64,000 bases of DNA from Camarhynchus parvulus (Eukaryota > Chordata > Aves > Passeriformes > Thraupidae), in assembly GCF_901933205.1 (NCBI RefSeq), contig NC_044572.1, positions 112,418,965 through 112,482,964 on the forward strand, in the 5' to 3' direction. The notes beneath the pieces were generated by a model. It was not told the DNA's origin. It saw only the letters and a program-made list of their open reading frames with translations, and did no database searches. Of the stretch, positions 1 through 13,064 are shown piece after piece (the first letter of the stretch is position 1; each line of letters begins with the position of its first letter). The position numbers and the translations under genes were made by a program.

Positions 1-1285
1 AGAACTTGAGAGATCTTGATTTTTCTTTTATGTCTTCATATGCAATTGAGGAGGACAGAGTGTGCAGTTTAACATAACTTTCTGTCTAAATTTTTGGCTG
101 GGGGGGGGAGATAACTGTATTAATTCAGAATTCTTATTCAGAATTTAAAACTTGTCCTGACACAAATGTAATTTTATTAATAAAAATGCATAGCAGAATC
201 CAGAGTCAATGAATGACAGTGACAGCGGATTATGAAGGATGGGGATGTGATGGACAAAGTACACAGTCAGAATTCAGTTTTCAGCTTGATCACAGATTGC
301 ATGTCTGACAGTGGACAAATTAATTTAAATGCTGTGAAAAGTTATGAGCAAATTGTGTTTATGGAAGACAGCATTTTAATCACACCAACTTGATTAAGTC
401 TTGAAAAATATTTTTCAACAAAGGTTTGTTTTATCAGTCTCTCCAGAATACTGCATTATTACTATGCAAGAGTATTGTAGGTTTTGTGTGGAAGCATTGG
501 GCATTGTGTGGGCTGGGCATTTGAGACAGTGAGCCAGACAGTAAAGAAAGGTGAGAGGGGAGACCAAGATAATATATCAGAATGTGCTCTGACTCCTTGG
601 AAGTTAATGAGCTGCTTCATAATTATGTGGTTTAATGGAAGCTGAATTTGGCTTTAAAATAGTCATAATTTGATTATAAGAATGCAGGAAACAGTTCAGG
701 AGAACTGAACATGAGATGTCATTTTGCTTTCCAATTTTGATGTGCCTTTGGAAATGCTACTTAGAGTTTCCTGTAGCTGCCAAACTATCCCATCTCATAG
801 GGAAAGTCCTCTGTATGCTATAATCTCCTCTTTCTCCTGTGTAACATCTGTATTTTGCTGGTATACCTCAATGGGGGAGAATTTAAGAAAAATCTTCTTT
901 TTCTTTCAGAAAATAAAATGAAGCGGATGAATTTTTGTTGGTGTTTGTCAACCAGCCCAGATTTTTCCTTTACTCAACAACCTGTCTTATCATTTAGTAT
1001 GACTGTCTGTAATCACAGAACAAAATAAAACAGGTCTTCTCATTCTGATTAAATAATCTGAAATCAAGAGATTTAGAATAAAAAGTCACTAAATTTTGAC
1101 AACTTACTCTTCAACTTCTATTGTTCCTTGTTAATGTGTGTTAAATGCTATCAGTAATGGTCATTCCCCTGACTTGGGGTTTTAAGTATAGGTGAAACAT
1201 AGCAAAACAACAGCAATATAAAATTGGACTATGAATAGCAGGAATTTTGTTTTAGTGGCATTAACATTCATATCTTATAAGGTGT

Positions 1286-1342
1286 CCAACACTTTTTTGG
1301 CACGTTAAGAGTAATACTGTGTGCCAAAAAAAGTACAGTTGG
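1286..1342. repeat. Imperfect inverted repeat (hairpin)
   Basis: Left arm 1286-1303 and right arm 1321-1342 are reverse complements around a 17-base loop (1304-1320). The core 'acttttttggcac' pairs with 'gtgccaaaaaaagt' with one bulged A. The outer 'ccaac' pairs with 'gttgg' across a 3-base bulge. This gives about 18 base pairs. It could be a MITE remnant or chance; the arms are short for a pre-miRNA. Confidence 0.5.
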
Positions 1343-3147
1343 TGTTAACTTGAATGTGAAGTAAATAACTTTCTCACTTTAGATGTATCCTGTTCTGCAT
1401 CCTGATGATTGTTGGTTTGGAACCTTAAGTGACAAGCAATACTTTTTTATTTTCTTTTTTTTTCAAGTTTTTGTTATTACAATAACTTTACAATAACAAT
1501 ATTACTACTGCTTCCATTTGGGAAGGAGTTGGAGAGGGGGAAGAGTATTTATTGCCTTCCCTTATTTGTGCCATAATGTTTCTGTTTTTATGAATCAATT
1601 CACAATTGTATTTTGTGGAGGTGGTGGTACTCAACAGGAAAGCTACTTAACTGGAAGTGAAGAAGGAAGTTACTCATATTAGTGAAGACCAGAAGACAAA
1701 AGTGTTTATGTATCATTGTGTATTTTGGGGAGGAGAAGACGGGGGAAGGCAAGTTTGTTTCCATTTCTGCTCTTTGTATCAAAATGAACAAATTGCTCTC
1801 AGCAAGTTTTTTTCAGAATCAACTTCTTTGATACACACACGCGTGCACACGCTGGTTTCTGTAGGTTTCTAAATGGTTTTCAGGTGAAAGGGTAACTTGG
1901 ATAAAATGATAACAGTGAAAGAAAGAATGAAAACAGGAAACAGATGTCTGGTGACGTTGAGGGATTGGATAGCACTTATTCAGTGGACGATGTCTTAGTC
2001 ACAAGGCAGCTGTATCCTGGCTCTGATACTATAACACTACAAATACCTTGGAGCCAAAACAGCCACGTTCCACAAAATCCGGTCATTCTACTTTATAAAG
2101 GTGATCTTTTATCATCTTATACTTGGAGAGGGCAAAAAAGGGCTATATGTTCCTTTATTTAAAATATGCAATGCTTGTCTTTTTTTCTCACTTCTGTTAG
2201 CAATAGCCAGTATTTTTTATCAGTTGTTTGCATTTTTATTTACTAGTGTAAAAAGTCACAAAGCTATAGAGGATTTCCTGTTCATTTTATCTCATCAGGA
2301 ACACAAGTCTCCTAGCAACCAAATACAGAATTATCAAAAACACAAGTAAGTTATTGACAAGGTTTCTAATAAATCCATAATAAATAGTGTCCCAAAGGAC
2401 TGTTGTTTATATGTCAGGCTTACTGGGGCAAGACTAAGTCAATGCTGGCATCTAAAGCCATTCTCACTACTTAGGTATATGGACCATGTTTTCATGTTCA
2501 TAATATAAAGGATTGTCTTGGATATCCTGTTTTGACAGGGCTTTTTCATGTGCAACAAGGTGTGACACAGCAAGAAGTACCCAATCTACTGTAGGTGGAA
2601 AAGTATTATAGCATAGCTGAGGAAAAGGAGTTTTTATTTGTGTCATAAAATACTGAAAGCCATGTCAATTTTTATCAGCAACATCATGCTTCTGAATGAC
2701 TACTTGATGAAACTGATTACAGATGTGAGACTGCAATCTAAATAAAAGTCTGTAAACATGTACATACCTTGTTGTTTCATCCTGTGATAATTAGAAATCA
2801 CATGTTTCTTGGGAGCAGATTCTACTGGCTGCATCCAGTCAATGCTATACTTACAGGTGGCTGGCTGCAGACTCAGAATGAAGTGGATTAAAATATGTGT
2901 TTTCTGTTTTCTCATATGTATAACAGTGATAACCTGGCTTCATTATACTTCATATAAAATTTGTGTTTAACTGTCAAAAGTTGACTGTACAACCCACTGA
3001 TTTCTGAAAAAGAATAAATTAAATCAGTGGCCCTGATCTGAATCTTCGCTGGCAGTGTGCCAGCATTGTTTTGACATAGAAGCATAATTGATGTTAGTCC
3101 TCCAGGAAGTCATATAAAAGTGATCAATTTTCATTACTCTTCTAATT

Positions 3148-3201
3148 ACTATTTTATTCTTTTCTACTATTATTTCTATTTTCTATTATTTTCTATATTA
3201 A
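3148..3201. repeat. TATTTTC-like low-complexity tract
   Basis: Pyrimidine/A-rich stretch made of irregular 'ttctatta/ttttctat' units. It is a simple-sequence tract with no other feature in it. Confidence 0.6.
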
Positions 3202-3851
3202 AATCTTAAAGGCTAATGCAAAACTAATTCTGCACTGCTTAACACGAGTTTTTCAAGCAATTTGAAATTGTTGCACAAGTCCCATATTTTAAATATTTCA
3301 CTGTTATGTATATCTAAAACATGAAAGATGCTGTATATATCCAAAATGTCCAGTTTAATATTCTATATGCAGATTTACATTTTAAAATTTACTAAAAATG
3401 TAATCAGACAGGAATAATTTTACATAGCTCACAATCCGCACTTCAGTTTAAGGTTATGGTTTGCTCTGTGAAAAGAGAGGTCCACATGTGACAAGGTTCT
3501 TGCCCATTAGAGGAAAATTAGAAACATTTTAAGCTCCTTTATCTCCCACCCAGGTGGCTCCTCTTGGTCTTTTGTAGCAGAAATACACAGCATTGTCTAA
3601 AGAAGGATGGCTTCTCAGTGGAAGCAAACTATCCTCAGATGTATTCTGTCTCCTGTGCTTAATATTCCCTCTGAAGCATCTGCATCTTCCCAAGGTCTCT
3701 TCTCACCTTTCCCGTTGTAGTGGTGGGAACTACAGGGCTCAATCATTCTCAGAGTGTCATCCTGTCTGGCCCACTCTGGGTTTGAAAATCTGGTTGTTTT
3801 ATGTGCCTCTGGAGCAGGAAAAGTGTTGATCATTCCTGCATCTGTTTATAT

Positions 3852-3867
3852 GGGGGGGTTGGGGGGG
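3852..3867 (+). other. Two G7 runs, possible G-quadruplex
   Basis: Two runs of seven G separated by TT. Each run could supply two G-triplets, so an intramolecular G-quadruplex is possible but not shown. Confidence 0.3.
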
Positions 3868-5528
3868 ATTGGCTTGAGTTTCCGGGACTGGTGTTGCTTT
3901 TGTTGTTAAAAATGTCAACAGCAATGTTGTTTACTTGTTAACCTTGTAGATTCCAAGCCACATGCCAAGCAACTTGGAGGGCCCTTTGAGCAATGGATTT
4001 GGTGTTTATCAGTCAATGAACACGCCTAGAAGAGTGCCTGTGCACTTAAATCAGAATTGCACACACTAGATACCAGTATGAAAGGATAGACAATTTTGCA
4101 TTCAATGGACCAATGCCCAAATCTGTCTTTCCTTGCACTTTTGTACTTTTCTTCAGCCTCTGTAAGATTCATTCTGTCTCATGGTAGCATTGTGCTGTCT
4201 GGGCTTTAGTCTATAAATATGGGCAGATTAGTCCATATTTAGCCTGAAAATCTGCCATTTTTTTCATTCCTTGGGCTGGTAATGAGAGCTAGGAGTTTGT
4301 GGATATAGAGTGGCCTATGGAAAATAAGTTGATGTGTAAATTTATAGTGAACTAGTTCTCTAGGGGTTTTTGTGATGCTGGTGTAGTTTGCTCCCTGTGC
4401 AGAGTACCTTAAATTAAGAAAATAGATTCACTTGGTATCTGGCAAGGAAGATGCATTTTTTAGTTAAACATAACTGTGGTTCAGTGCTGCAAAAATTGGA
4501 ATCCAAGTTCCTTATGCAGTTATTATAGTGAGGTATTGTGTTAGTTTCAAAATTAATGCAAGTCTAAATTTACATTACTCACATATAAACAGTACATCAA
4601 ACTCCTCTCATAGGAGTCTTGCTGCTTTTGGAGTAATGTGATTGATACAATCATTATCTAGAGCTTAGAGAAAAGCCATATTCAGCTTGGAGCAGACATC
4701 TAAGCAGTTCAGTGACACTCTAGACTCCACTGACTGTGACAGGAGTTGTAATGTAGCACTCTTGTATGCACCCAAAGTTTCAACATCTGGAGCTGAATCA
4801 CACTCTTTGTTTTCAGCGACCCAAGATGTTTGAAGTTAATGGTCGGAATTCCTCCACAGGATCAACATAGTGCCAGTATGTTTTGCTGAGCTCTGCCATT
4901 GGGAACTTGTGACACCTGATCTACTAGGCTGTATTTATCTTTGAAAATAAGCATGGTCTTAAAATTACTTAATGAAAAAAGCAGTCTAGAGGATCTATTT
5001 GTGCCACAAGAGGTGAGATGCTGGCAATCAGACAGTGTTATTTTATAACTACTGGAGACAGCAGGTTCTCCAGGATATGGAAATTGGTGACAGCCTCACC
5101 TGGCAGCCTCTGACTTTCAAGGTGGATGACTCCCAGTTCCCTGCCCTGCACTGATGTTTCTGCTCAAAATTTGCCTGCCTGCCTTCTTTGACCCTTGTGT
5201 GATACATGCTGATGTTTGTGCTAGTTCTAATGTATGTTTACTCCATAAGGAAAGAACAGATATTAAACTCACCTTCATTTGCAAAAGAAAAAAATGGGAG
5301 AGCAGAATGGTGCCTCTCTTGAGGTGTCTGCTTCACAAGTGCTGCTAGAGAAGGTGACTGAGATGCTTAAACATGGATGTTGTCTCACTGCTATCTGAGA
5401 AGATGCATACAGTATATCTCATAGGGTACCCCCTACAGCTACTGGGACAGCTTGTGATGTTTGTATAAAAGACATATTTGGTAGTGATGTGCTTGGTATT
5501 TGTGCACAGGCAATCATTTATCCCTTCC

Positions 5529-5581
5529 TTTTTTTTTTTTTTTTTTTTTTTTGTTTTTGTGTTTTTTTTTTTGTTTTTGTT
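5529..5581. repeat. Poly-T / T-rich low-complexity tract
   Basis: A run of 24 T (5529-5552) followed by T-rich sequence interrupted by single G residues. It could be the A-tail of a retroposed sequence inserted on the minus strand. The sequence to its right resembles no known family, so it is called only as low complexity. Confidence 0.85.
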
Positions 5582-8500
5582 GCTTGACAAGGCCATTGTG
5601 CTTATTGCAGCAGGCAGTCTGAGTATGGGCCATGTACTTGGCTTGAAAATATTCCAGACAAAATATTATTCTACTGGTTTTATGTTGGACTTGGGTGATG
5701 TGAGGATGTGATGTTGCTGCTGCCCTGACTTCTAGGTAAAATTTCTGAGCTAAATGTGACTTTGCTGTTGGGCTTTGTTTTTATTGTTGTTTTTGGAAGG
5801 CTCCAGCCCTTCCAAGTTCATCATTAAAGTCAGGTATTTACTGTAGGATGATCATGAAATAAATTACCATAGTGAGGACATGATTGTGTAGTAAAGCTCT
5901 ACCTGGGTCAGTTTTTGTGCATTTATTTGTATGTCTCTGAGGGAGTTGTAGCACTGGGGTGCTCTGATTTTGTGTTTGATGTGGGAAAACTTATCTGTCC
6001 ATTAAGAGAACCTAAGAAGAAAATGGGAGGTAAAAACCTGTCAAGTAATTTCTGCTGCATCTTGTGAAAACTTCATGTTGTTCCAATTCCAGCTGTTGTT
6101 CTTGACTGAGCTGGATGGCTTTGCTTATGGCATATTAGGAAAATGCAGTGGCAGCAGACCACCATGGGTACTGACATGCACCTATGGTATATAGCAGGCT
6201 GGGGCCAAAGAAGAAATTATTTTGGAGACTTGGGAACATGAGAATCAAGGTATGAAAATCCACCTGAAGAGATTCCAAAGTCAGAAATGTGTATTCTGCA
6301 ACACCACTGAAACTCTGCTGCATGTTTTATTATGCTTTGTTTTTGCTGACTATCCTGTTATGAGCTGTAAGTAGTCAAGAAATTATTTAAAGAATATACA
6401 TTTTAGGTTTTCTTTGTTGTCCTTAGAGTTTTCAGCTCTGCAGGAATCTTGTTTCCAAGCATTGTTCCTGTATCCAGCAAGTCTAGAAGCAAATTTAAGA
6501 AGTAGGAGCCAGCATTTTCATGTGATGGCAATATTCCAGAAACTGGTCCTCTAGGATAAACAGTAAATACTGTGAGGCTTGCAAAATACTTACTCATTCA
6601 TTGCTAATACCCTGCTGATATTTTCATTGTTAGAGAGCATAATTTCTCTGCTGTCTCTGCAGGTGACATCCAGTCACATCTCCTCAGCATGAAACCTGTC
6701 TTTGTTTCCAGCATCCAAACCTGAAGGTAACAAATATGATATTACCAGGTACACAGGCACCCCACACAAACTTCCTTCTCCATCTGCTCCTCTGCCCTAA
6801 TTACGAAACTGCTTACGGTCATTTGTGGGGCTGGGAGTTGCATCTGCTTAGTGGGGACAGGGAGGAGAAGGTCCGGTGTCCTGGTAGAGGCAAGGCTGAC
6901 ACCTAGTGACCAGACATATTTATTCCTATGGGAATTCACGGTCTTCTGGTTCAGTCACTGTTCACTCTTACCTAGGTCTGGAAGGTGTAAACTTCAAAGT
7001 GAATAGTTAGTTTATTTCATAGTAATTTTTGGCCTTTGTTTTCCCTGTTTCTAGTATACTCTTCTGAAGATGGAGTTCAGCTAGCTTGCAGGCTTGTTCA
7101 CACCTGATGTTGTAGAGGATTTTGTGTGTAGTCTCCTGGGAGCTGTTCATGCCAGCTGTGCTGAGCAAACTGAGGTGGCTGATTGCAATCAACAGTAACT
7201 TCAGAACATCATGCTTTTTGACTTTTCCTTAATAAAATCATGGCTGACTGCAGTATTTGTATTATTCTTGCTCATCCTGTGATAAAGAATTCAAAATCAA
7301 ACGTGTTGGGATATTCTCTGAGTTGCAGAATTTTCTTCCTGCGGGTGTCTGCTGACCAGAGGTAGCATCTTAAAATGAGGCTGCCACCTGGAAAGCACTA
7401 CCTGTTCCATCACCATTGCAGATCCTGCTGGAAATGCTCTGAGTTCTGCAATATTAATGAGGAAGAGTAAAATCTAGCTAAAAGACTCTTACAGAATGCT
7501 TTCTTTGGTTATGTAGATTAGCATTTCAGGAGCATAACATATTGATGTGATTTGCTTTTAACCTTTACCAAAAGGAGTCGACATACCAATTTAGGAAAAC
7601 AGCCCCCCAGCCTGAACCAAAGCAGTCATGTCCCAAAAGTAGACTGCAGAAGGCCTCAGTGGTTGCCCATGCTAATGGATTTCACACTAATCCCTGTACT
7701 GAAGCCCTGAAAGAGCCTTCTTGGAGCAGTCCTTGGGATTGGAGGAATATTTTTTCTTTTAAATGTCTCTTGTCATTTAAATGAAGTATTGGAAATAAGG
7801 TTGTGTTTGCTACTAGCACTGTGTTTGACTACACAGAGAGTCAGAGCTCAATATTTTTCTGTGCCTGAAAGGAAACTTTGATTCTTCCTGAATGAAATAA
7901 CTAGGAACTTGCACAAGCCTTGTGTTGTTGAACGAAAAAGGCAAGCTTTTTTTCCCTTCAGATTATCTTTTATATCTCACTCAGAACTTTATGTATGGCC
8001 CTGATTCTGTATCTGTGGCATGTTTCTAATTAGCCCATGAAAAAATAAAGGTTCTGTATTTTAAAATCTACTGATTTTCCCTCTGCTAACTATTGTTGAT
8101 AGGATGAGCCTCTGGAGAGAAGGCTAGCATATTGCCAAGGCAAATTCTCCTTCACAGCGCTGTGGCACTAGGAATGAGAATAGCAAGCCTTATAGAACAC
8201 ATGCATATACTGAATGTTTTTTCCCTCTCTGAAAACTGGTGGTCCAATTCCACATCTCAAAACCATCACCCAGTACTGTTTGTCTGAGGTGAAATTTGTA
8301 TTTTCTTACTTGTGGTTGCAGCCACCTTTGGTGTCTCTCACAAACAAAATTATAGGGTTGTTTATTTGCGTTGTTACTTTGAATAATTATTTTTAAAATT
8401 CACAAAACCTGACTTCTAAACTTAATTTTAGTTAATTAATTAATCTGAACAAGAGCCACAGAACAGGTAAACATGGCTTTGACCAGGAGTATGTAATAGA

Positions 8501-8979
8501 CTTTGTATGATTCATGTTGAAAGAGAAATATTTGGGACTCTGAAGACCTTAAATGTGATCCCTGAGGAATACAGAAGAATTTCATAAAGAATTCTTTATA
8601 TAATAATAACCCTTTTTTTCTCTTTTTTTTTTTTTGTGGGTAATGGAAAGTTTGTTAATTGGTCAGACTAAGCCAATTGTTTTCGTGCTTTCAGACCCCA
8701 AGTGCAGGATTCCTGCCTTTGTTCAGAGCAAAGTATCAAATTAGTAGGCACAAAAAAAGCAGGGCATCTGTTAGAGCTCCATCTCTATGTACTGGTAGAT
8801 GTCACCTCTAGAAAACCTACTCAGAGCCTCAGTCTTTGTCAGTCGTGTGCTCTCGCACTCATAGCAGTAGCACCAAAGCAGCAGGTGCCCTAGGGCACAT
8901 CCAGTTCCATGTCTGCTCCAAAATAACATTTGGTGTGGAGCTTCAGTGGTGCAGACATGGGAACATGTGCAGGCAGAGC
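5582..8979. other. Non-coding unique sequence
   Basis: No gene or repeat family recognised. Simple tracts include a TTAA-type repeat near 8429-8444 and a T run near 8619-8636. Open frames are short and resemble no protein I know. Confidence 0.6.
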
Positions 8980-8984
8980 CAAGG
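8980..8984. repeat. Target-site duplication, left copy
   Basis: 'caagg' immediately precedes the first base of the LTR and is repeated exactly at 9541-9545 immediately after its last base. A 5-bp duplication is typical of avian ERVL-type and many ERV1-type insertions. Confidence 0.85.
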
Positions 8985-9540
8985 TGTGCTGGTTTTGGCT
9001 GGGATAGAGTTAATTGTCTTCACAGTGCCTGGTATGAGGATCTGTTTTGGATTTGTGCTGAACAGAGCTGATAATGCAGAGATGTTATTGTTACTCCCTT
9101 TTCTGCTTTTTGTGCTGCCACACTGGTGAGGAGCCTGGGGGTGCATGGGAGGGTGGGAGGAGACACAGCCAGGACAGGTGACCCCAACTGACCAGAGGGA
9201 TATTCCAGACCATGTGGCATCATGTAAAGTGGGGGAAGAAGTAGGATGTGGGGAGGCATTTGAAATTATGTCAATTGTCTTCCCAAGTCATCGTTACATG
9301 TGATGGGGCCCTGCTCTGCTGGGGATGGCTGAACACCTGCCTGCCCATGGGAAGCACTGAATCAATTCCTTGTTTTGCTTTGCTTCTGTGTATGGCTTCT
9401 GCTTTCTCTGTCTTTAAACTCTTTATCTCAAGCTATGAGTTCTTTTTCACCCTTCCAGATCTTTCCCCAGTCCCACTGGTTGGGGCAGTGAGTGAGTGGC
9501 TGCGTGGGGCTTGGCTGCTGGCTGAGGTTAAACCATGACA
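8985..9540 (+). mobile_element. Solo LTR of an avian endogenous retrovirus
   Basis: A 556-bp element starting TGTGCTGG and ending TTAAACCATGACA, so it has the TG...CA ends of a retroviral LTR. An exact 5-bp duplication flanks it. I recognise it as a common avian LTR from internal blocks: the 'ttttggctgggatagagttaa' type start, 'gacacagccaggacag', 'gggatggctgaacacctgcc', and the 'ggttaaaccatgaca' end. No gag, pol or env sequence and no second LTR adjoin it, so it is a solo LTR left by recombination between two LTRs. Family members I recall carry a TATA box in U3. Here the corresponding site (about 9220-9232) reads 'catcatgtaaagtg', so the TATA box appears lost. The usual 'attaaa' polyadenylation signal is also changed to 'tttaaa' near 9412. 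The copy is probably not an active promoter. ERVL-like is my best class guess; the exact family needs a library search. Confidence 0.92.
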
Positions 9541-9545
9541 CAAGG
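9541..9545. repeat. Target-site duplication, right copy
   Basis: 'caagg', identical to 8980-8984 on the other side of the LTR. It shows that both LTR ends are complete and that no rearrangement has occurred since insertion. Confidence 0.85.
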
Positions 9546-12500
9546 GAAATCAGTCAGAGCAATTCCCTGTGCACAAAACTCCCCCTGACACCTATTTCAT
9601 GTGGTGACCTCCAGCATTGTACCAGCCTGGAGATGGTGGCACACAGAGAGCCCTGTGAGCCAGGCAGGTGCTCCCATGTCCTCTCCACTGCTGTCACCTG
9701 GATGGAGAGTAGCCTGTGTCCTTCCTGCCCTGGATCTCTGGGTTGGAATGCTTTGTTGGCTGGATTGGGAGCTGAAGGGTTGACCTGCCTCCTGGCCTAA
9801 CACAGGGTTTTGGAAGAGTTCTCCTCTGACAGAACTCACCTGCAAGGCCCCACCATCAGCTACCACATGGCAGTGGGGGAAGAATTGACTTTTCTTTCTT
9901 TGTGCAGGATCAAACACAGGCAGGACAGTTCTGTGTGCTTGTAAGACCAACTGCCATCATGCGAAAGCAGAGAATGATCTTTCAGACTCACATGCCTTTG
10001 TCAGAAGTCTGCGTGCAGCCATGTAGGAACCAATAAGTAAGGCAGGTAGCTCTGTGGCTCTTCTGATTGTATTGTGTCCAAAACTGCCAGAGCTTTAGTG
10101 CTACTTCTGACTACCCAAGGAGTCAGGCTACTTATATTTCCCTTTCATAAAATAAGCTTGACCACCACTTCACTTGGATTTTTTCTGTATGCTATTGATA
10201 ATGCTATTGAACTCATCATACACTTGCAAATATGAAGTACAATGGCATTTCCTAATTTCATTCATGGCCAAAGTTACAGTTAAATGAAAGTTAAAGCTCA
10301 GTGTACCTATTTGATCTTAGTTTTTCTTCTAGTGACTCAGGATGTGTCCCCACTGCACATTCCCTTGTATTTTACATGGTTGTGCTCTAATATCAACTGA
10401 TGAAACCTTAGGTAGAAGAATTTATGGTGTTGAGATTGTTTGTTGGATTTTTTTGTTTTGTTTTGTCTTGTTTTCCACCAGGAAATACATAATTTTACAA
10501 TGAAAAACTGTTTTGTTTCTCTGTTCACTAATACTTTTTATCAGAAGTAGTCAGCAGTTTGTGATAATTTCTGCCTAGAGTGTTGTTGACTCCTTTTTGA
10601 AACAGGAATTTTTGAAAACTCCTAATTCCACTTTCCTATAAAAGCTTATCAATTAGTCCAAAGAAAGACATCATGTGAGCTTTTCTGGTCATTGGAGAAT
10701 GAATGAATTTTTTTTGTATGTATGATCAATTTTTTTTTTTGTATGATTAGCTTATTCAGATTATTAACATGAACAGAAAGTTCTCACTAAAATAAATAGG
10801 TCACGGGTCTAGTATGAAAGAAAAAGTTGTTATGGCATGGAGAGAAATGAGAGAAATTACTGAGTCCTACAGGACATAGGTCATCCTGACTCATGGCACG
10901 TTTCTATTCTGATTAACCTATCTGTACTAATTTGTTCGGATCAATTAGATTACATATCTTTGTGTTTTTTTCACATCCAATCTGAAAACAAATGTGTCCC
11001 TTATTTACTATGAAAGTACTATAGTTTGTTTCCCCTTGACTGATAATCAAAATCCAATCAGCAAGCTACTCCCTGACTACTACTTTGTTCTGGTTGAAAT
11101 CATAGTGTACATAAACCACTGATTTAATCAAACTGCAGCCTGGTGGCCAAAAATACACCATCCTTGTATATAATCTTAAAGAGTTTTCAAGTAAAACTTT
11201 GACCTGGATCCCTGGCAGTCTATAGCATTTCTAGGAAGTTGATAACTAGTTTTCCATTGCTCACAAACTTTGGAAGGCACAGACAGGGCAAGAGCTGGCC
11301 ATGTTGGCTTTGCCATGACTTCACCAGATAGCAAAGTTCTCAGCTGCAGGCCTGCCTGGGAAGGAGGGGAAATATGCTTTGGGAGGTAACAATAATGCCA
11401 GCTGGCATTCCTAGAATATGACAGCTTCTTATGATATCCTCTTACAGTCAGAAGCCAATTCCCTTAGTTGGGTTCAGGGAATGATAGAGCCAAGTTTTCC
11501 TGTGTTTTAATCAGATTTCCTAAGGAAAAATGTTGTGCAGCAGCACACACTTGCCTGTTTGTGCATGTATTTGGCTCCCTCGACCTTTCTTTTGAGACCT
11601 CTTGAACTGTTTCAGCTCTGCTTTATGGGGGAGTAGAAGTGTTAAAGAGGGAAAGGTCCCACAAGCCCCATGAAGACTGGGATTGGAATCTCACATGTCC
11701 CCATAGACTGGGGCTTAAAAGTGAGTTCTTTTCCTCTCACCAGACACTACTTCACCTGACAGCAAACACAGGCTCCCAGACTTCAGCTGGAGAACCCAGG
11801 CTTCAGCAGGGTGCTGCTCCTAAGCCACAGGTGAGGGCATGCGTCTGCTGCCCTTCGTGCTGTTGGAAGGATACACAAAGGTACTGACTGGAGAGGGGAA
11901 GGATGAAATCAGATCCACAAAAAACCCATCAAAAGTAAAGTAGAAAGTTTCTCCCCCTGAGTATTTTACAGTCACAGAAGTCATAATCCTGCTTGTAGCA
12001 GTAATAAGAACTACTCTTTCAGCTGTGCTGATTTACACAGACTTAACAAACAGCCTTTAAAGTGAGAAAATTTAGAACTGTAACCTTCTCCTTTCATATC
12101 AACAGTCCTAAAATTTTTGAAAATTTTACAAGTGTATTTAACACAAGTTCAGCTCTGTAAGTTGAATTTTCACATGCTGCCTTATTTCAGTTTTGCCTCT
12201 ACTTACATGCTGCTGTGTTGGTTTTTTCCACTTGCTGCCTCTTAACAAGAGAGACGTTTTGTTGGTCAGTGTCAGAACAGATACCTAAAGCACAAATCAA
12301 TGCAGAGAATAAAAGTTCTAATTGGTAGGTGCTGTCAGCCTAGAAGATTCTCCTTAACAAGATAATTTCTTAAATTTCTGTGAAAGGAACATTTATCCTT
12401 AACTTATGCCATGCAAGACTTGGTGGTTACTTTTATTGATCACTCAGACAATCATAAAGAATAATGTTTTGCTTAAACTGATGTTGCAGATTAGACTGAT

Positions 12501-13064
12501 TTCAAATTGCTTAAAATCTTCCTTTTGATGCTAATAGTCTACTTTATGAGAGGAACCAGCTTCTTTTCTTCTCTGGCTGGGAGAATGCACCTGCCTGGAT
12601 GACTTGATGGGAAGCAAGGAGGGAGCTAACTGAGCCGTGCATGGGGCTAGCAGGGTCAGCATGTTCCGCTGCTCGAGAAAGAGACCGGCTGGTAATTCCT
12701 GGTGTCTGCCAGGGGGATCTAGCCACCAAAATAAGGTCATTGTAAAACTCCAGCACCAATGATGTAGAGCAGCCAGCTGCCCTGCGAGGGCTGGGTCTGA
12801 GCTGGATGTCTCCCAGAGCCACAAAGGGCCAGGAGTGGGGAGGGCTGCAGCAGTCTCCAGTTTGCAGACATGCTGTTCTTCACTGTGGGGTTTGTGCCAT
12901 CGGTGGATAAGGTGGTCATGTGTGTTTCTTTCTGACACTGATTAAACAAAACCTGTTGCTCTTGTTTGGAAATGGCAAGTGAAAAAATGTGCAGAGTGGA
13001 GACAGGTACAAAGCAGCACGAAAACATTCAATTCCCAGGACTGAATATGAGTTGAATTCCCTTG
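9546..13064. other. Non-coding unique sequence
   Basis: No gene recognised. T/G-rich low complexity lies near 10446-10475, and two T tracts with a shared 'tttttgtatg' context lie near 10707-10745. GC content rises from about 12540 towards the CpG island that follows. The minus-strand open frame in that part (12531-12938, about 135 codons) has no recognisable domain. Confidence 0.6.

Larger units (their letters stand above)
1..5528. other. Non-coding unique sequence
   Basis: AT-rich and CpG-poor sequence with stop codons throughout all six frames. No exon, RNA gene or interspersed repeat family is recognisable apart from the small hairpin, low-complexity and G-run features listed separately. 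There are short homopolymers, such as a G run near 101-109 and a T-rich patch near 1443-1464. Confidence 0.6.

Noticed and set aside
1944..2162. Plus-strand frame with a protein-like composition (MSGDVEGLDSTYSVDD...)
   Set aside because: Reads well at first but has no recognisable homologue, is short, and is followed by AT-rich low-quality sequence. Could be revisited with a protein search.
12531..12938. 135-codon minus-strand open frame near the CpG island
   Set aside because: No recognisable motif. Overlapping frames on the same strand are comparably open, indicating compositional effect and not coding constraint.
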